Assembly: GCA_022393335.1 (NCBI GenBank)
Contig: JAJEKB010001368.1
Span: forward strand, 506,571 to 570,570
Reading direction: 5' to 3'
Length of the DNA stretch: 64,000 nt
From: Macrotrachela quadricornifera
Lineage: Eukaryota > Rotifera > Eurotatoria > Philodinida > Philodinidae
Below are positions 10,415 to 21,201 of the stretch, in pieces (position 1 is the stretch's first letter; every line of letters begins with the position of its first letter). The notes beneath the pieces were generated by a model. That model saw only the letters and a program-made list of their open reading frames with translations, did no database searches and was not told where the DNA came from. The position numbers and the translations under genes are program-made.

Positions 10415-12396
10415 ATTTTTATCATTAATTCTACTGATAATGTCGAATGATACTTGTCGAAAGCTTGATATACAATAATAAGTATATAAATAAGATTTGA
10501 AATTGTATTCCCTTTCAATTCGATAATATTTATTCGGTTATTTATTTTTAACTGCCGTGTTGACTAATTTTAGGTTCACTTAACTTCGTTTTCTTAATTT
10601 CGGTGACATATTTTTCTTCTTTTTCATTCTATTTTTTCTCGTTATGTTCTGAATTATTTTCATACTCATGCATTTACATTTTCGCTCAGAATGAAAGTCG
10701 ATATAAACTAAATCAGTGACTGCTTGCAGCGATTATAAAGAAGCAAAAATAGCGTCACGAAGAAACAATAAGAAAGATATACAATATATCTGATACTTTT
10801 TCAAAGTAGATGAGTAAGCAACGCGTCTGACAAACATGTACAATGGCAAAAAGAAAAGTGAAAAAAGGTATTAGATATGATACGGACACAGGATTAGCCT
10901 AATATTAATCAGGGTTATATTGAATACAAAAGGCAAGAAGGACACTTAGTTCTATAGTTTTTTCAGTTGTTTAGAGATAACTGCTCAATGATGACCAAGT
11001 CAATGATCAATCGAGTGTAATGCAAACCATCGGTTTTCATATTGTCTTTTACATTGTAAAACTTCAAACTATCTAAATGATTACATTCTTCAATTATTAG
11101 TGAAATAATTCAGTAATAGTATGTTGAGGAGAGGATGAAATAATACTATATTCAATCCTTTGTAAAGAAAGATTTTATAATCTCTTAGTAAAATTTTTCA
11201 ACGGGAAATATATCAAAAGATGCGACGTGAACGGGACTACAACATTTCAAAAACTCAGTTTGGAGTCTCTTACTTTAGCAACACATTCGCAAGCGACACT
11301 GAAAATTGGTGCCTACAGCTGTATAGTCATTTTTGTCAAATTTGATTGCATTCTCATAAAAAAAGTTCTCAAAAAATATTTAAAGTGGGCTATGTTGTAG
11401 AGAAAAAAAACTCTATCATTTGAAACGTTTCACACCTCAATCCTTAAAGCTACGACAGAGGCAATCGAAAAATACGAGCAAAATTGAGAAAGTGGATTTT
11501 TAGGGCATAAGTTAAAAATTTGAAAAAATAGAATCCCTGTTTTTTTCTCATAGATAAATCAGAAAGAGTTGATATTTGGGTTTTTATAGTAATTTTTCAC
11601 GGACTTTTAGGTAAGCATATCAAATTCAAAATCTAAATTTTTTTATCAGCCGACCTATGGTTATGCTGGGTGGTTTTCTGTTGGACCTTCTCTTAAATAA
11701 CTAATGCAAGTTTAAATAGCTACAAGATCGTTATATAGCTGTAGTCGAATAAAATAGCTATGACAATGATATATAGTCAGGCTATCTAAATAATTCAACA
11801 AGATTATTTTCTAGCGCATTTATTGCTAATTATGTATAAAAAAGAAATTGTGCCTCTTTTGAGAATGAGCCGTCTGTAGCATGCTATTACATGTAACGAA
11901 TTCTAATTTGCGAAGATTTGCCTGAGTGATAGTTGATGGAAGAAATGTTCGGTTTAGTTTTTCGTGTCTAAAACCGTGTTTACTAATATGACAGGACAAT
12001 GAGATGAGTATTTTGAGATTTATACGTTGTAAAATAAAGTTTATTCAATTTTCAGTAATTTGAACAAGGGTTAGTAAACGAAGTTGACTAAATTGTCGAA
12101 GATGAATAAATGATCTAAACAAACCTATTTGACTTAGTGTTCGTTCATCATTGGGAAGTGTTAATGAAATAATATTTTCAGGATTTGTTAATCGACAAAA
12201 AAGATAAAAATTTGATTTTGAAATTAAATAAAAATCGATTACATATCGATTATAAGTATGATGAATAGAAAAGAATGCATATAAAGACTGATTGCCAATT
12301 CAATACTGAATGTGTTTTATTGTAAAACGTAAAAAAAGTAAAAGATTATAATAATCTATGTATGCTTGTTATATATAATATTCGATAAAGAATGTT

Positions 12397-13495
12397 TTAA
12401 TCATCTTTCATGAATTCAAAAAGAAGCCATATATTTCCAAACCACGCAGCAAGATGTTCACTATTTTTACATCTAAAAAAGATGATTAATAAGAAAAAAA
12501 TTCAAATATTAGCAAATACCCTTCTATAAATTGTTGTTTGCTTATTTTTTCTCCTTCATTTAAACCCAATTTCTGAAACACAAATGAAGCAAACTCTTTT
12601 GAATTCTCATCTGCATCTTCATCATCAGCGTTTCGTAATGCTTCCTTGAATAAAGAGAATAATATTTCATTTAGCATAATAAACAAGAAACGAAAAAAAA
12701 GAAAAGTCTTACTATCATTTTTCCGTAATTTACCACGTCGCTATAACTAATATAACCACTGTTTGACTTATCCACTCTAAAAATAAAGCTTTCATAATAA
12801 GAAAACATTTGTATTGTGTCCGAAGTTTCTATCTCGTTGCTTTACTCTGATGGCTTTATTTACTTTCATCTCGTTTTTGCTTTACTTTCCTTATCGTGTA
12901 GAGACATTCGAAAGAAAACTTACAATGCGAACGATATTTCCAGTATTCTATCACGATCATTCTGCTTTATGATAGCATCACTTAAGACAAATTCAGTAAA
13001 ATCCATCATACCATCACGATTTTTATCAAATATATGAAAAAGACGTCTAGAATAGTATAAATGATTATAATAAAATATAGAAGAAGTAAATTGAAATACT
13101 CTATAAGCTCATAAGATTTGTTGTTAGGTCCTGCATTTTGCTTGTAATAATTGAGATAGTCATTTTTTTGTATCTTGCCTGATGGACAAAAGCGTTTGAA
13201 CTCCTACAAAGAAACAAGTAATATTTTACTGAAACTGAAGTCTTCTGAAAATGTTTCATTGCTTACTTCATATAACTCTCGTATTCCTAAAGAAGACAAA
13301 GAAAATTTCATGGTAACAACATATTGCAAATCTGCTTACTTTCTTCACTATGATGAGAAATCTCTTTTAGGACAGCAATTTCTAATAATAAAACAGTTTT
13401 GTTACATCAACCATAACAATTAAATAGTAGAATAACAAACCTTCATCAAGAAGTTCTTTCGAAGTTTCATTCGGATTGGATGTTTGGTTTCCCAT
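12397..13495 (-). CDS. Neuronal calcium sensor (recoverin/frequenin-like) EF-hand protein, 7 exons
   Basis: Exons, all with GT/AG borders and matching phase: 13441-13495, 13267-13286 (only 20 nt), 13100-13203, 12924-13046, 12713-12776, 12520-12644, 12397-12472. They total 567 nt, or 188 residues, the usual length of this family. The protein starts MGNQTS, an N-myristoylation signature. EF1 has the family hallmark CPSG (31-34), which stops it binding Ca2+. EF2 (67-78, DKNRDGMMDFTE) and EF3 (103-114, DKSNSGYISYSD) look able to bind. EF4 (LGLNEGEKISKQ) lacks the acidic ligands. Such proteins move to membranes on Ca2+ binding and regulate cyclases, channels or GPCR kinases. EF3 ends in Asp instead of Glu, which can favour Mg2+. 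The exact subfamily cannot be decided by eye. Confidence 0.88.
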
Positions 13496-14528
13496 AGTGT
13501 TAGTGAACACAAATTATATCTACAATGAGAAAAGTTATTATCTAAAACAACAATTTCAAACTGAATGAATAATCAATATCTGAAGTTGCAACGAGATGAC
13601 TTGGGACATTTACTATGTGTTTTTGTTTTTGATATTTGTCTTACTTAATGAATTGATGTTTACAGGTATACTGATGACATCGATTGAGAAAGAAAAAAGA
13701 AAATCAATAATCGTATCTGAATATTTGGCAATGTAAAAGTACGAAAAGAGAAGTGAATAATATAATTGATTGAGACGACAGAATATAGGTAGAAGCAATA
13801 GATGTCAGATTATAAAAACATGTATGCAATTTCTTTTTACCTTCTACGATTTACATTTACAATGTTACTTTCAATGGAATCGATCTTAATCAAAAATTTG
13901 CTGAAGAACAGGATGAATAAAAGAAAGACGTACGAAAGCAAATTGCAATGATTTATAATGCGAGAGAAAAAGAAGCATGTATAGACGAGTAAAAGAAACT
14001 CTTATTCATTCGTTTTTTCTTTTCTATTTTAAACAGCAATCTTATAAAGGTACTTATCTGGATGTCACAGTGACAATTTCCTGAAAAATTTATTTTATCG
14101 GACACGGACAATAATCAAAAAGAATTGATGAATCGCAAAGAAAAAATATACAATTAATGTTCCTAATTCTAGCAGATAGTGTCAATATCACAGATAATTA
14201 AATCTTATGAGGTAGCAAATCATTTTCGCTACTAGAATTTTGAAAATTTCATTATACTTCTATCACAAAAATAATTCATAATTGATTAATTATAAACAAC
14301 CTGTAATTCACAAGGAGCAGATTTTTCTTTCATTTGACACGAATTATGTCAATACTGGTTTTTTCATATGGATTATTATAACAATTTTAATATAAATTTT
14401 CTTGATGATTTGTATTCTGATATAATCAGCTGACTTTTTCTTGCCTTAAAATAATTAGATAAAATAGTAAAGATTTAAATAACTGATAAACATCTATCGA
14501 ATATCTAATTTGGTATGATGGAGCAATA
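13496..14528. other. Intergenic, 5' side of the EF-hand gene
   Basis: A+T-rich DNA with no supported gene. The promoter of the EF-hand gene should lie in its left part, but I see no clear core promoter motif. Confidence 0.4.
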
Positions 14529-15939
14529 TATGAATGAATCCATGAGGGCCCATCCACTTTTTTGGAAAGGTCTTTTTTTTCGATTTTTTTTTGTTCAAAA
14601 GACTGATCTCGACTAGAAAACACTTTTGGTCAAAAAAAAATTAAATACTCTCTATTAAAAATTCCGAGTTTTCGAGCATTTTCTCGGAACACCTATGGTG
14701 TATTTTTATATATAGGGGAAATGGCATGAAATAGGACAGAAATTTTTTAAAAACAATTTTCTGAGATTTTTTTGGTTTCCAGAAATGTAAACAAAGTCTA
14801 GAAACATGTTTCCTGAGATACATCAGATCAATCCTAATGAACGTTTTGAATGCTCAGTCATTTTCTGGTTATCCATGAACATAAGACTACAGAAATCTAG
14901 TATAAGGAGGAGACGAAGAGGACTATCCTTTATATCTGAATACTGACGAGGGAACATATTCAACTGTCAAATCGCTTTCCGCTCGGTTCCGTTGCCATTC
15001 GATTGGTCTTGGTGAGCAGTGAAAGAACCTATTTTGGTTTGGTTGTCTGACCTTCTGTGACTGACTTATGGGCATTTTGTTGGATTTTTGGCCTATGGGC
15101 ATGGAATTTCATGAGAACCTGAATGATCGAATTTCGAGCTGAAATTTTGTCCATAGACAGCTCTCATAGTCATTAGAAAATTCCCAAAGTTTGGTCCCGA
15201 ACGAATGCATCGCTATCGAGATACTCAGATTTTAAAAAAACGTCTCTTTTCGACTGTGTTTCGAAACAGGGATGTTTTCGATATAAGCTTATATCTCTGA
15301 AAAGGGGACGTTTGTCCTGGCTCAAACTTTGGGAATTTTCTAATGATTGTGAGAGCCGTCTATGGACAAAAATTCAGCTCGAAATTCGATCATTCTGGTT
15401 CTCATGAAATTCCATGCCCATAGGCTAAAAATCCAACAAAATGCCCATAAGTCGGTCACAGAAGGCCAGACAACCAAACCAAAATAGACTCTTTCACTAC
15501 TCACCAAGACCAATCAAATGGCAACGGAACCGAGCGGAAAGCGATTTGACAGTTGGATATGTTCCCTCGTAAGTTGATGAAATATAGCTATTGGTATGTT
15601 CAGAGAAAATACCTGAACCTTCAAAACCTTCAATAGAACTGGTCTGATGTTTCACAGGAATCATGTTTCTAGACTTTGTTTACATTTCTGAAAACCAAAA
15701 AATTCCGAAAAAATGCTTTTAAAGAATTTTCCAAGCTTTTTCTCGACATTTTTTTATATATAAAAATACACCATAGGTGTTCCGAGAAAATGCTCGAAAA
15801 CTCGGAATTTTTAATAGACAGTATTTAATTTTTTTTTGACCAAAAGTGTTTTCTAGTCGAGATCAGCCTTTTGAACAAAAAAAAATCGAAAAAAAAGACC
15901 TTTCCAAAAAGTGGATGGGACCTCATGGATTCACCCATA
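14529..15939. mobile_element. 1.4 kb fold-back (long palindrome) element
   Basis: The left half (14529 to about 15200) is the inverted copy of the right half (about 15300-15939), leaving a spacer of roughly 100 bases. Matching blocks include GAATCCATGAGG (outer end), AATTCCGAGTTTTCGAGCAT, ATTGGTCTTGGTGAG, TGGGCATTTTGTTGGATTTT and AATTTCGAGCTGAA. TA at 14527-14528 and 15940-15941 could be the target duplication. The arms differ by scattered substitutions and an indel (one arm carries extra sequence near 14830-14930), so this is an aged copy. It encodes nothing recognisable. Short frames inside it are chance. Confidence 0.88.
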
Positions 15940-16768
15940 TACGAAAACTCGTTTTCATTCAAACGTGCTAATAGCAATTGTGTGTTCAGTTGCTAAATGA
16001 ATGATTTATTCATATGAATATAATATTTCTATAGAGTCGAATGTTATTGATACTTATTTTTCAACGAATAATCTCTTTAGTTTTAATTTTATCCTTTAGG
16101 CTGATACAAAACTATGAATTCAGCCAAAAAATAACATATTTGGAAACATTATAAATCTTGTGCCATTGTACATATAAATATAATTTCAACTAATACGATA
16201 AATGAACATAATACCCGAGGAATTAAAGCGATATTAGATTAATATTTCTAGTGAAATTGATGAGATATTCTAGAAAATACAAAGTCTGCTAGTTTGATAA
16301 ATATAATCTTGACAAATGACCTTTATATTACATAGAGAAAAATGTCGTAATACATTTTTATGAAGCTTTTCCATTTAAATAATTAATTATTAACTCTCTT
16401 TGTTGTTTAATTTCTATCAACTAAAAATTGTGATAGACATATTTAGATTGTAAACTCATTTTTCTACTATTTCTTAGTGATACTTGTTTATAGTATTGAT
16501 TTTGACTAAATATCTTCTGTATTTTTCGTAGCAGCTTTATACAAAATTACATCTAAGTTAATTTATTTCTACTGTTTTACCTTCAAAATATATAAGCTTC
16601 TTACATATTTTCTATTTTTGGGAAAGAATATCCCATTTTTCAGTAGATAATATCTCCTCTAAGATTTAATTTAGAAAATGTCGAATATTCATGTCTGTAT
16701 TGAGCTTATAAAGATAAAGGAAAGAGGAGAATATTTTACATTTATTTTGTTACTTATCTATTGTAATA
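15940..16768. promoter_or_regulatory. 5' flank of GPCR copy 1, partly duplicated with copy 2
   Basis: From about 16104 to the GPCR start this flank matches the flank of the second GPCR (about 40080-40713), with scattered substitutions and indels. Shared blocks include TATGAATTCAGCCAAAAAAT and GGGAAAGAATATCCCATTTT. Promoter elements must lie here if the duplicate is expressed, but none can be named with confidence. Confidence 0.5.
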
Positions 16769-17955
16769 ATGGTTGATCTAGAAGTTGGTATTCAATTAAC
16801 AAGAATAATCATTCCAATGATTATTATTTTTGGTGTTTTGGGCAATTGTTTAAATATAATTATTCTTACTCGACGATCTTTATGTTTTCATGCTTGTTCA
16901 AGATATTTTTTAGTTATGGCTATCAATAATGTTTTATATTCAAGTATAACATTGATCTATCATCTCTTAACAGATGGTTATCAAATAGATCCAAATCTTG
17001 GATCATTAATTCAATGTAAAATAGTTATTTATTTAACCAATTTTAGTTCATTTATATCTCCATATTTCATTGTTCTTGCTTCAATTGATCGTTGGTGTGC
17101 AAGTTCAATAAATGCTAAACAACGAAAATGGAGTAGTGTACATGTAGCTAATTGGATTCTAGTTATAACTATCATTGCTATTGCTCTTTTCTTAATTCCT
17201 ATTGCTATGTCTGCAGATCTACGCTTCGATGATGGTTATGGATGCAATATTCGAATAACTAGTGCTTCATTGAATATTTATTTTTCTATTGATGTAATTG
17301 CCTTTTCTTGTATTGCTCCACTTCTCATGATTTTGTTTGGTTCATTAACTATTTACAATACACATCGACAACGAGTTCTTCCAAATGCTCAGAATCGTCG
17401 TAGTGAAAGACAATTGGCTCGAATGCTTTTACTTCAAGTTGGTATTCATGTTCTATTAACATTACCTCTATGTAGTTTATATTTAATGTCACTTATTTAT
17501 CCATCTTTTCAAGTAGATTCAAGTTTTCGTCTTGCTATGACTATTCTTATTCTACCATTTCATTTATCATATACAATTGGTTGTGCAATTTACATGGTTT
17601 CAGGTCGAATATATCGAAAAGAGTTTATTCGATTGTATTACAAAATAATAATAAGACGAGCTCGTAATGCCAATAATCGAGTTCATGCAACAGTGGTAGC
17701 ACTTTCTACAGTGGAACATACATATTATTGATGTACATGGACAATATAATTCTATGTAGTCTCTATCTCAAACCTAATAGGAAGGTTTTTATATTAAATA
17801 AATAAAGAAGTTTTTATCGTTGTCTTACTAAAATAGAGTATATGATAATCTATACGTAAATGTGGAATGCTGATTCGAGCTTTCAAAAAATATCAAAAAT
17901 GATTCATCATCTTTTGACAAAAACCAGAGAAATATCAGTAGTGTCATCGAATCTT
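16104..17955 (+). repeat. Segmental duplication, copy 1 (contains a GPCR)
   Basis: This 1.85 kb segment matches 40080-41895 in direct orientation, about 24 kb away. The GPCR reading frames differ at about seven bases in 963, while the flanks differ by several percent and carry indels. Homology fades past the poly(A) region (ATTAAATAAATAAAGAAG near 17793), around 17955. Confidence 0.85.
16769..17731 (+). CDS. Orphan rhodopsin-like GPCR, copy 1
   Basis: Single exon, 320 residues, seven hydrophobic segments. TM1 (about 12-34) has the GN pair at 25-26. TM2 is about 44-66. C83 before TM3 probably pairs with C159 in loop 2. TM3 ends in DRW (107-109) instead of DRY. TM4 is about 127-148, TM5 about 168-195, TM6 about 218-242 and TM7 about 253-277. 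The usual NPxxY of TM7 is replaced by GCAIY (271-275), followed by a basic helix 8 (SGRIYRKEFIRLYYK). The ligand is unknown. The layout is that of the large bdelloid/lophotrochozoan orphan peptide-receptor-like group. A poly(A) signal follows about 60 bp downstream. A near-identical paralogue lies at 40714-41676, differing at residues 124 (V here, A there) and 291 (Y here, H there). Confidence 0.88.
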   Translation: MVDLEVGIQLTRIIIPMIIIFGVLGNCLNIIILTRRSLCFHACSRYFLVMAINNVLYSSITLIYHLLTDGYQIDPNLGSLIQCKIVIYLTNFSSFISPYFIVLASIDRWCASSINAKQRKWSSVHVANWILVITIIAIALFLIPIAMSADLRFDDGYGCNIRITSASLNIYFSIDVIAFSCIAPLLMILFGSLTIYNTHRQRVLPNAQNRRSERQLARMLLLQVGIHVLLTLPLCSLYLMSLIYPSFQVDSSFRLAMTILILPFHLSYTIGCAIYMVSGRIYRKEFIRLYYKIIIRRARNANNRVHATVVALSTVEHTYY

Positions 17956-20900
17956 ATGATAATTAATCATCAGAGTAATGATTTTAAGACTCTATAAAAC
18001 AGTTTATCATGTGCAGTTTTACAATGTAGCGCATCCTTTCATCTTTCGAATAATATTATTTTGCAAAAGATTCATAAGACAATAGGCATACGATGAGATG
18101 AAAACGACAATCTGGTAAAATTGTTCTCCTCGAAAAATTGGATGTTTCACTAAAGCCTCTGTCAAAACTCGAGGCAAGGATCTTCCAGCCTTAAGTCTAC
18201 ATAAAATAGATTACGAACTTGATCCTATCTAATAATAAAATCAGGAGTCATTTATTGCATCGTGTTGTTAGACATATATGCAAAAAGAAAGTAATATCAT
18301 GTATCTGTAATTATATTCAATATGATTTTTAACACTATATATGATATTTTGTTTCTTTTCTTTATTTTCAAATCGAGAAAAATACATCTTTCATCGAAAT
18401 ATCTTCGTAATTCATTATCATTAAAAAATAAAATTAATTTAGCTGAATTAATAGTCATTGATAATAATTGTGATATTTCCTTTAGCATTTCTAATATTGC
18501 TTTTGATGTTATTATTCAACAATATGATATTAATTGTATGTTAGTCACTCCTTCAAGTTGAAAAAATTAATGAAGATGATGGCAAAACCTGAATTATATT
18601 TAATCGAATGAATAAATTTTGTAGAAATTCCAAATAAACGATTAGTAATTAACGATGTCTACCTATGTAAATTTTATTCCATCAATTTAATTGATAAATT
18701 CAATTGTCTAACTCATATGTAGGCATTTTCGAACCTAATAAATGAGTAATCCTACTCATTTACAGATCTGTTAGCACCACTCCTGCTCGATTAAAATGTG
18801 AAACACGATATAGGTACCTCCTCGTGCCACGCTAAGTTGTAGTTTTTCTCAGTCACATAATGTACAAATAAGTACAATAATAACTCCTATGAAAACTCCT
18901 TAATCTCTCTACAAAACGCATATTTATACTTATTTTAAAAAAATGTTGTACTTGAAAAAAGCTTTATCAAAAATACCGAGTATTTTTTGTTTCTAACCTT
19001 TATAGAGTGGCTCAAAAGTCGGTTTACCGAGAAACCCTATGTTAAATATACTGTTGTTTTTTTCTATTTGTGAAAAAGTAAAATTTTTCTTGTTGAGTCA
19101 GGTCGTTTATTTGAGCCGTAACGGAGCTATTCAATTTTTTTTCGGTAAATCGACTTTTGGGTCACACTGTACATTCAATGTTTGCCATTATGTATACATG
19201 ACACACAGAAGGTGATGATCAAGGATGGTTTTGTTTGATTTCAGCCGGCAAAGCAAAAGATGAAATACATGCAAATAAGGCAAATTCATTTCTGGAATTC
19301 TCCCCTACAACAGCATCGACTTGAGAAGCACATTTTTTTCTGTTTGTGATCAAAAATGGCCCTGAAAACTTTGGAAAGTCATGTAATATGCCCTTCAGGT
19401 TTGATAAGCACAATACAAAATTCATAAAATACGATGTGTATAAATAAAATGAAGTCTTTTCTCAATGCGTCTTTTAGGAGTATTTCAAAGATATAATCAA
19501 ACTGAAAAATAGAAAAGCTAGCAAACTATCGTTATGTCATAGTTTTTATGCAAAAGTATAAAATGGCTGTCTAGAATTGCAAGCAGCCCATTAATGTAGC
19601 TAAGACACTCTTTCAAACCCTTCACTCTCAAGTGGTAAAACCGAAAGTTGAAATTTCAATGAACAATAAAAAACTAGAAGAGAGAAAATTGTTTAAATAT
19701 TTATGGGTTTCTTGGACCGACAAAATGTCACTTAAACCAACAGTAGATAAATGTTTAGAAAACATACAAAAGTCTTACATCAGATTGGAATAACTATATC
19801 TTAGGAAGTATAGAGTCGGTCTTCGGATAATTCATAGATGCCTATTTGTCGAAGAAAATAATATTATAAGTGCTACAAAAGAAACGCCCCTAGAATTTTA
19901 TGTTTGCAAACACTTAAGGAAAAGATTAACATCGTCCCATAGGACAGATATAGGTCTGTCAACTTTTTACCACGATATTTTTAACTGGGAAAAAATAACG
20001 AACAGAATAGAAATCAACTTTACTGGGAGTCAGACAGTTTTTAAACCTTTCTCGTATTAAAAGAATGAAAGAAAGACATATATCATATCATTAACATGGT
20101 TGTCTTTTTTGGACAAACCAAGACAAGAAGATCGTAGTCGATCGTTGAGAAAATGAAAATTTAAGTTTTAAACAATTGCATCGCGTTGTAATATTGTTCT
20201 CGTCCTAATTTTTACTTTTCTTCTCTTCCGTTTTAAAAAACATCAACAATATCTTCATTTAATTCTTTTTTTCTCTTTCCTATTTCATTCTGTTCTCTAA
20301 ATATCTCATCCATGTATCTTTCATATACTCATCGTATCACTCTTTCTTATCATATCTTGCAAAATATGTAGCTTAAACCTACTCATCTTAAATTGTTGTA
20401 AGTACTTCCAAGTGGAGCAACAAATAAACCCCCGCATAATCATAAAACAAAAAAGTATAAAATGGCTGTAAACATAATGTGATTTAGTGCTTGTAAAGTC
20501 AAAAGCCATCGATTGTTTTTACCGAAACCAGCACTCAAGTCAACAAAAAATTTGAATTATTATCAGATGCTTCCCACATCTGCATACATCACATATGTCT
20601 TAATTATTTCATCATTTAAAGTGTTTTTACCGGCAGCTTGTAAATTGAATATAAAAAAATCTCTTATCTGAAGAGAAACTAATCAAAAACTTGAATTCAT
20701 AGAGATATGCATTTCTTACAGAATAGATTTTTATGGTATTGTGAATAATTTTGTTTCAAGAAAAACATGAAACAAGAGTAAAATCATTTGTCTAGTCAGC
20801 ATGATTTCAAGATTTATTTTTTGAACGCATTTTGACCTTCTCATACAATAAAATATCATTTAAAATAATCATACAGAACTTCATCGTGCCATTCTTCTAA

Positions 20901-21201
20901 CTCCATAACATATATAAAGACATGCTTGATATAGTATTTATTCGTCTATTTAATCGTCAAGTCATGTATTTCTTTGGTAGAGTTATACAACGCACTCTGC
21001 GCTAAAGATTTATTATCTCTGACAAAAACATATTCGTATTGGTGAACTGAAAGTGAATAATGTTGCAACACGTCAACGAAATTTTATTTCTTGCTCCTCT
21101 CAGTCATTTTTGCAAAGAGAACGAAACATTGCAAAAAACAAATATCATTCTTAATGCCATAAAACAGAAGTAGAAGAATTACTAATCGGCAAGTGTGAAT
21201 C
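17956..21201. other. Intergenic, with one MITE
   Basis: No supported gene. A frame at 18322-18561 (79 codons) has no recognisable family or splice context. A palindromic MITE lies at 19003-19169. The rest is unannotated A+T-rich DNA. The last 200 bases should hold the promoter of the ART-TPR gene. Confidence 0.45.
19003..19169. mobile_element. Small TA-flanked MITE (167 bp), family shared with 24791-25143
   Basis: The ends are inverted repeats: TAGAGTGGCTCAAAAGTCGG on the left, and CAGTGTGACCCAAAAGTCGA read inward from the right. TA lies on both sides (19001-19002, 19170-19171). It is an internally shortened relative of the 353 bp copy and shares inner blocks AAACCCTATGTTAAATAT and GAGCCGTAACGGAG. 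The ends and TA target point to the Tc1/mariner superfamily. Confidence 0.75.

Larger units (their letters stand above)
8256..12396. other. Gene-poor region with dispersed repeats
   Basis: No frame in these 4.1 kb has family support. It contains two copies of a dispersed repeat (8811-9118) and a repeat-rich patch with a G tract (9755-10414), both listed separately. A possible diverged third copy of the repeat motif (GACACTGAAAATTGG) lies near 11297. The rest is A+T-rich intergenic DNA, including the 3' flank of the EF-hand gene. Confidence 0.5.

Noticed and set aside
18322..18561. 79-codon frame, possible small gene
   Set aside because: Low complexity, no domain, no splice context and an overlapping open frame on the other strand. 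Common by chance in A+T-rich DNA.
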